DNA of 64,000 bases from the NCBI GenBank assembly GCA_910575795.1, contig CAJTGE010000007.1, positions 826-64,825 of the forward strand. Reading direction: 5' to 3'. The position numbers and the translations under genes are program-made. Of this stretch, positions 59,386 through 64,000 are shown piece by piece (the stretch's first letter is position 1; each line of letters opens with the position of its first letter). The notes under the pieces are model-generated. The model worked only from the letters and a program-made list of their open reading frames with translations. It had not been told where the DNA came from and made no database searches. This stretch comes from Clostridiaceae bacterium. Its GTDB lineage: Bacteria; Bacillota; Clostridia; Lachnospirales; Lachnospiraceae.

Positions 59386-62202
59386 ATGCAGTTAGTGAAT
59401 GGTATTGGGGATGTGAGGGCCGAGGGGCCGTTCGCCTTTTTAGGGCTGAATGCCATGCGGATTGATGCGGGGGTGAATGATCACGGCAGGATGAGCCTGT
59501 CAGGCTTTATCAGGCAGGAGGACATGCCGGAACGTAATCTGTGCGGGGAGACGGTTACCGTGTGGGGAAGCGATGAAAAACGGCCGTTATTTTCAGGCGT
59601 GGTAAGCGGCGTTTCAGTGACGGAAACAGGCGGCCTGTGCGAGGCGTCGGTGGAATGCCGTTCCTTCACAGCGCTCCTGGATCAGGCCCCGTACAGCCGT
59701 TCCTTCCAGAATACGGAAAGACGGTACCGTGACCTGCTGGAAGAGGCGGGAAAAAGGTTTGGGGCAGAGAACCGGATTGTTGTTACCGCGCCGGAAGCGA
59801 AGAAGCGGACCGGGGTTCCGGTGATCCAGTACCATGAGACAGACTGGGAATTCCTGAAGCGGATGGCGGGCCGCCTCCACACAGTCATAGTGCCGGAGAT
59901 TACATGGCCGCTGGCGCAGGCCAGCGTCGGCTGTGTGCAGGGAAAGCGGTATGAGCTGGAAGAGGGAGAGACAGAAGCCTGCGAGGAAAGCCTGGATCTG
60001 GGCCGTTTCCGGAGGTCGGGAAGCGGCAGGCCGGGAGCGGATTACCTGTCTTACCGCATCCGGACAGGGTGGGATTTTAACCTGTGCGACCGGATCCGGT
60101 TCCGGGGGCGGGAATGGCGTGTGGTTGAAACACATCTGTTTTCAGAGCGCGGCGCGCTAAAGCGCGAATATGTCCTGGGAGCGGAGGCAGGCTTCTGCCT
60201 GGAGGAAGGGTATAACCGGGCGATCCGCGGGGCATCGCTCCCGGGGCGCGTCATAGAGAGGAAAGAAGGGATGGCGCGGCTCCATCTGGATATGGACCCG
60301 CAGCAGGAGCCGGAGGAAGCGCACTGGTACCCTTATACCCCTGTGACAGGGAATATCATGTACAGCGTGCCGGAAGCCGGGACGCGGGTTCTGCTGAACA
60401 TAAAGAGCATGCGTGAGGAAGACGCGGCAGTGGGCTGCTGCGTGCGGATGGATCCGGTCTGCCCGCTGCCGGCGGACGTGAAGGCCATGTGGGCCGGGGG
60501 AAAGAAATACACCGCCGCGCCGGATTATATGGGGTTTGAGAGCGAAACCGGAGGCGCACTGGACGGGGCTCTGATCCTGGACAATGAGCTGGGGATTGTA
60601 GCGTATGCAAAAAGGGGGCTGCGGCTCCGCGCGAAAGGGGCGGTGATACTGGCCAGCGGGGGAAACGTAACGCTGTCGGGGGTAACGGGAACGAGGCTGT
60701 CGCACCCAAAGGCGAAGGAGGAACAGGCATGGATCGCCATGGACTGCGGCCGGATGCGGATGGCCGGGAGTTTTATGGAGCACAGCGCGATGGCGGCCAG
60801 TGAGGAAGCGCCGCGTTCAGGGAAGGACGAGCCGCCGGCGTTCCCGGGAATGCAGCCGCCGGACAGCCTGTCCCAGATCCCGCAGTCGAATAAGTCGGAT
60901 ATAAGGCGGGAGCTGGAGCCGAAAGGGGATGCTTACAATTCCGTGCCGGGGATGGCGGGTGAAGGCGGAGGCGGGAAGGTGAAGCAATTGAAGGAGCGGA
61001 TTGATACGGAGGGGACGGAGCCTGTGGAAAAACAGGCTATCGTATATGTAGGAGGGGAGGCATTTAGTGGAGAGGTACGCGGTGGAAAAACATTTATAAC
61101 ATCCCGGTATTATGCTTATCTGGATCGATTTTTTGATTGCGAAGAGAATTGTAAATACAAGTCAGAAGAGCCGATCATTGATGAGGAAACAGGGCTGCAG
61201 AGGTTTTATAATGACGAGGTGTATAACAGGAGCGTGGAAAGCCTTGCAAGGATGGCGGGTTATCTGGATCTGGTGAGTTCATGGGAGCAGACAGAGGATT
61301 GCAGAATTGTAGTGGTCAACAACGCGGCAAAGAACGGGCCTTACCAACTGGTGCGGCGGGGGAGGGAAGTGAACATCAGGCTTTATACAAGAATATATGC
61401 ATATAATGGGAACAGAGAAAGTTTAAAAGTGAAGGATATAAAGCCATTTGAAAATGAGGAGGAAGGGAAAGAAGGGTGGTTTGGTTCTAAAAAAGAAGCT
61501 GCAGGGGAAGATTATCGGAATTATACATTTTATGAGTTGCTTATAGCCGGAATTCAAAAATGGGAAGGGGTTTATGAAAATCAGTATCAGAAATACAGAG
61601 AACCATGGTGGAATGATGCGACAACGATATGTTATGATGATTTTGGTCTGGATGGGGCTGTAAGTGTAAAGATAGAGGTCTGTGTGCCAACCGGGGAACA
61701 TCCAAAGGGAAACAGGGTTTATATGTTTGATAACCGGGAAGGGCTGATTAATATGGATGTATATGATGATTATTCTGGTGAAAGATTTAGTATAGAAGAA
61801 AGTTATAATTGGTCGTTGCATTGGTCCTATGATAGATGGTCTATATTAAATGTTGGAACAGTATTATTATTTACTAGGCTAAAAAGTGATAAAAGAAAAT
61901 ACGATCGTTCTTATAAATCATCAGGATTCCTGTCAATGATCTCTCATGAGTTTGGACATATCTGGGGATTGCATGATGCATACGACAAACCAGATAAAAT
62001 GGGATGGAATGAAGCAGCAGAAACAAAAGAGGTCAGTAAAGATAATATAATGCGTTCAAATAAGAGAGTACAGCCCAATGATATAGAGATGATACTTGAG
62101 GCATGGAAGTATAACAAAAGTCAACGCTATGCGGACTTTTATTACAAACTTGAAATTATACCCAAGTCACAAGCAGTCAAATACAAAGAAAAAGGGGATT
62201 AA
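59386..62202 (+). CDS. vgrG: VgrG spike fused to a C-terminal zinc metalloprotease domain
   Basis: The 938-residue protein has a spike part (residues about 1-455; RSFQNTERRYRDLLEEAGKR, VIQYHETDWEFLKRMAGRLH, YPYTPVTGNIMYSVPEAGTR), a Pro/Ser/Gly-rich linker (about 460-545) and an effector part. The effector contains HEFGHIWGLHD, an HExxHxxGxxD zinc site (His854, Glu855, His858, Asp864), followed by a NIM Met-turn near residue 888 in SKDNIMRSN. This is metzincin-like. The DNA of the effector part is clearly AT-richer than the spike part. Such evolved VgrGs deliver toxins; here the target would be a protein. Two membrane-protein genes follow, probably immunity. AAAGGAGG precedes the start. Confidence 0.88.
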   Translation: MQLVNGIGDVRAEGPFAFLGLNAMRIDAGVNDHGRMSLSGFIRQEDMPERNLCGETVTVWGSDEKRPLFSGVVSGVSVTETGGLCEASVECRSFTALLDQAPYSRSFQNTERRYRDLLEEAGKRFGAENRIVVTAPEAKKRTGVPVIQYHETDWEFLKRMAGRLHTVIVPEITWPLAQASVGCVQGKRYELEEGETEACEESLDLGRFRRSGSGRPGADYLSYRIRTGWDFNLCDRIRFRGREWRVVETHLFSERGALKREYVLGAEAGFCLEEGYNRAIRGASLPGRVIERKEGMARLHLDMDPQQEPEEAHWYPYTPVTGNIMYSVPEAGTRVLLNIKSMREEDAAVGCCVRMDPVCPLPADVKAMWAGGKKYTAAPDYMGFESETGGALDGALILDNELGIVAYAKRGLRLRAKGAVILASGGNVTLSGVTGTRLSHPKAKEEQAWIAMDCGRMRMAGSFMEHSAMAASEEAPRSGKDEPPAFPGMQPPDSLSQIPQSNKSDIRRELEPKGDAYNSVPGMAGEGGGGKVKQLKERIDTEGTEPVEKQAIVYVGGEAFSGEVRGGKTFITSRYYAYLDRFFDCEENCKYKSEEPIIDEETGLQRFYNDEVYNRSVESLARMAGYLDLVSSWEQTEDCRIVVVNNAAKNGPYQLVRRGREVNIRLYTRIYAYNGNRESLKVKDIKPFENEEEGKEGWFGSKKEAAGEDYRNYTFYELLIAGIQKWEGVYENQYQKYREPWWNDATTICYDDFGLDGAVSVKIEVCVPTGEHPKGNRVYMFDNREGLINMDVYDDYSGERFSIEESYNWSLHWSYDRWSILNVGTVLLFTRLKSDKRKYDRSYKSSGFLSMISHEFGHIWGLHDAYDKPDKMGWNEAAETKEVSKDNIMRSNKRVQPNDIEMILEAWKYNKSQRYADFYYKLEIIPKSQAVKYKEKGD

Positions 62203-62204
62203 GG

Positions 62205-63125
62205 GTGTTAAAACGAAAACATATTTTTATAATATTAACAGGCGGTATTTTTATAACATCCATTCTTTATTTTACAGGAATCACAGCAAAAAAGAATGAT
62301 TCAGCTAAAGGACAGACAGTGGAATGTGTGGAAGCGATATATGAGAGGAAATTATTCGCTGATACAGAGCTGCAGCAGAGAGTGAGGGATTTTTCACTTC
62401 CTGCCAATATATTAAAGTTATTTCATGAACACGAAGAGCGTCTTAATATATTTGCAGAGCAGTGTTACATAAACAGAGTAATGGATGATTCCTTTTTTGT
62501 CAGGTATATTGACAGTGAAAGATTTTATTTCTGTTCATCTGATATATATCGAAGCAGTGATATACAAAAAGACCATGCAATTAAAGATGGGAAATATGAT
62601 TATATAACCTCTTTTATGGATTATGCGGTTGACACTGGACTGGCATACCGTGACTGGATGCTTGATATTGATATGTACAGAAGAATAAAAACAGGAGAGA
62701 ATAATAAGGGAGAAAACGGCAGATATGATCTGGAATTAGAAATCCGTATATATAATGGAAAAGGATTCATAGTATCCTTTTGCTATTATTCAAATGCAGA
62801 AAAAGATTATTCAGATCAATCCCTTAAAATAGGTATGTGCGATGACTATGCAGCCAGTAAAAAACGCACAAGAATTAACGCAAACTGGTATTATGAATAT
62901 ACAGTGATGCTCGAAAAAGGTTACTGGCTCCCTGAGTTTGAAGATCTGGCATTTGTTGAAGGGTTTTATTCAAAAAGGGAAACTACTACAATAATGAAGC
63001 GTTTTCTGACAGAAAGCCTGCGCTGCTTTCTGCGTCTGTATTGGAAGTATGGTACAGACTTTACGAGGATAAGCTGGAGGGACTGGGAAGAGTTTAGATG
63101 GAATGAACCGTATAATCTGGAATGA
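62205..63125 (+). CDS. Membrane-anchored protein, candidate immunity to the metalloprotease spike
   Basis: Starting at a GTG two bases after the spike stop, the 306-residue protein has an N-terminal signal anchor (residues 6-25) and an outer domain with FSLPANILKLFHEHEERLN, DGKYDYITSFMDYAVDTGLA, YRDWMLDIDMYRR and NANWYYEY. A tandem paralogue follows. No family recognised. An anchored outer domain next to a secreted protease fits an inhibitor or decoy, by context only. Confidence 0.7.
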   Translation: MLKRKHIFIILTGGIFITSILYFTGITAKKNDSAKGQTVECVEAIYERKLFADTELQQRVRDFSLPANILKLFHEHEERLNIFAEQCYINRVMDDSFFVRYIDSERFYFCSSDIYRSSDIQKDHAIKDGKYDYITSFMDYAVDTGLAYRDWMLDIDMYRRIKTGENNKGENGRYDLELEIRIYNGKGFIVSFCYYSNAEKDYSDQSLKIGMCDDYAASKKRTRINANWYYEYTVMLEKGYWLPEFEDLAFVEGFYSKRETTTIMKRFLTESLRCFLRLYWKYGTDFTRISWRDWEEFRWNEPYNLE

Positions 63126-63231
63126 GGTATTCTATAAAAGGATAAGGCCTTTGTTGATAAATAGAACTGTAGATTAGCAGAGAATCCCTGAAAAGAATAG
63201 GGGGAGCCGGCAGAGCGAAAGAGGAATAAAG

Positions 63232-64000
63232 ATGTTAAACAGAAAGAATTTTCTTTTCATATTAACGGGAACATTTATCGTAACACTACTTATAGTATTT
63301 CTTTTTATTATAGGCATTAAGGGAAAAAAGAAAGGTGATTTGGCGGAAGAAGAGACAGTCGAGAGTATTGACGAGATGTTTGAGCGTGAATTATTTTCTG
63401 ATACAAAACTGCAGGAGCAGGCGGGGGATTTCGCACTTCCCGCAAATTTATTAAAGCTATTTCATGAACATGAAGAGCAGCTAAATGAATTAGTCCAATA
63501 TCCCTTCTGCAGCAATGAAAAGGAGGACTCCTTTTTTGCAGAATATATAGATGGAAAACGTTTTTATTTTCATTTACCCGGAATGGTGTGGAGAGAAAAC
63601 GTAGAAAAAAGCAGTTCCATTCAGGATGGGGAATATGAGTATATGACTTCATTTATGGAATACGCGATTGACAGAGGGCTTGTGTTTCGTGACTGGATGC
63701 TTGATATCCACAGATATAATCCTGTAAATTGTGAAGAAGAAAATATAGCAATAGGAAGGAAACAGGCGCTATTAAGCATTACTGTTTATAGCGGGAACGG
63801 GTTGGATATTTGTTTTGAATATTTTGCTGACAGGGAGAAGGACAATTCAGAAGAAGACTATGAGGAATCAGGAGGCTGTATAGTGGGAGGAGGTATAAAA
63901 AAGACGCGTATTAACTCAAACTGGTACTATTCCTATTACATAATCGAAATTAGTGATGGCTGGAGACCGGATCTCAAAGATCTGGCGTTTTCTGAGGAGT
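63232..64000 (+). CDS. Paralogue of the preceding membrane protein, cut off by the window end
   Basis: The ATG at 63232 (GAGGAATAAAG upstream) opens a frame without a stop to the end of the window. It has a signal anchor (LTGTFIVTLLIVFLFIIGI) and then FALPANLLKLFHEHEEQLNE, DGEYEYMTSFMEYAIDRGLV, FRDWMLDIHRYN and RINSNWYYSYY, closely matching the gene at 62205. The two are a recent tandem duplication with divergence in surface regions, a pattern common in immunity gene arrays. Confidence 0.85.
   Translation, partial: MLNRKNFLFILTGTFIVTLLIVFLFIIGIKGKKKGDLAEEETVESIDEMFERELFSDTKLQEQAGDFALPANLLKLFHEHEEQLNELVQYPFCSNEKEDSFFAEYIDGKRFYFHLPGMVWRENVEKSSSIQDGEYEYMTSFMEYAIDRGLVFRDWMLDIHRYNPVNCEEENIAIGRKQALLSITVYSGNGLDICFEYFADREKDNSEEDYEESGGCIVGGGIKKTRINSNWYYSYYIIEISDGWRPDLKDLAFSEE

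Noticed and set aside
26882-64000. A defective prophage or R-type bacteriocin
   Set aside because: No holin, endolysin, tail fibre, tape measure, portal or integrase genes were seen, while FHA, PP2C, VWA and Hsp70-like genes are atypical for phage tails. It cannot be fully excluded without the flanking sequence.
1-64000. CRISPR arrays, tRNA or rRNA genes, replication origin
   Set aside because: No regularly spaced direct repeats of CRISPR type, no recognisable cloverleaf genes, and no DnaA-box cluster were noticed on reading.

Overview
The window looks like chromosome of a fairly GC-rich, strictly anaerobic Firmicute, most likely a gut Clostridia of the Lachnospiraceae type. This is inferred from the protein flavour: type III pantothenate kinase, a tungsten aldehyde oxidoreductase with a polyferredoxin, a VanW protein, an AgrD/AgrB thiolactone peptide system, strong AGGAGG ribosome sites and frequent TTG/GTG starts. 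No rRNA, tRNA, CRISPR array or intact insertion sequence was seen.

Left part, 1-23250 (metabolism). A truncated sugar-nucleotide epimerase/dehydratase and a leftward Uma2-family gene are followed by a compact coenzyme A operon (PanG-type reductase, panB, panC, panD, coaBC, coaX). Then come a secreted VanW protein with an Ala/Glu repeat tail, a yedK-dinB DNA-damage pair with two LexA-like boxes, and a tungsten/molybdenum island. The island holds tupABC, two MoeA genes (one fused to a periplasmic-binding-like domain), a MOSC protein, a four-cluster ferredoxin, a large aldehyde ferredoxin oxidoreductase, a MoaD/ThiS-like carrier and a ThiF/MoeB-like activator. Two leaders of the Moco/Tuco riboswitch type, each with its own promoter and a downstream terminator hairpin, head the tup and moeA transcripts.

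Middle, 23480-26810 (signalling). A complete agr-type quorum-sensing operon lies here: LytTR response regulator, AgrC-like kinase, a 58-residue AgrD-like prepeptide and AgrB.

Right part, 26880-64000 (the notable system). A long, almost wholly co-directional locus encodes what I read as an unusual contractile injection system of a Gram-positive. It has a VWA membrane protein, a sheath-like protein, two tube (Hcp-like) proteins, a J-domain protein, two FHA proteins, two PP2C phosphatases (one joined through a membrane segment to a repeat-rich tail), several VgrG/gpD-type spike proteins, two PAAR-like (DUF4280-type) tips, duplicated candidate baseplate proteins, an Hsp70/actin-fold ATPase and several lipoproteins. 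I recognised no ClpV-type AAA+ ATPase. The cargo includes a VgrG fused to an HExxHxxGxxD zinc metalloprotease and two proteins sharing a C-terminal domain; each is followed by lipoproteins or membrane proteins that look like immunity factors. Two paralogous modules flank a core (about 46900-54000). The second shows a deletion scar, a decayed VgrG and a chimeric pseudogene. The agr operon ends about 260 bp upstream and may control the locus.

Several dispersed palindromic repeat families (called A to D here) sit between genes throughout, including a 1.1 kb gene-free patch inside the injection locus.
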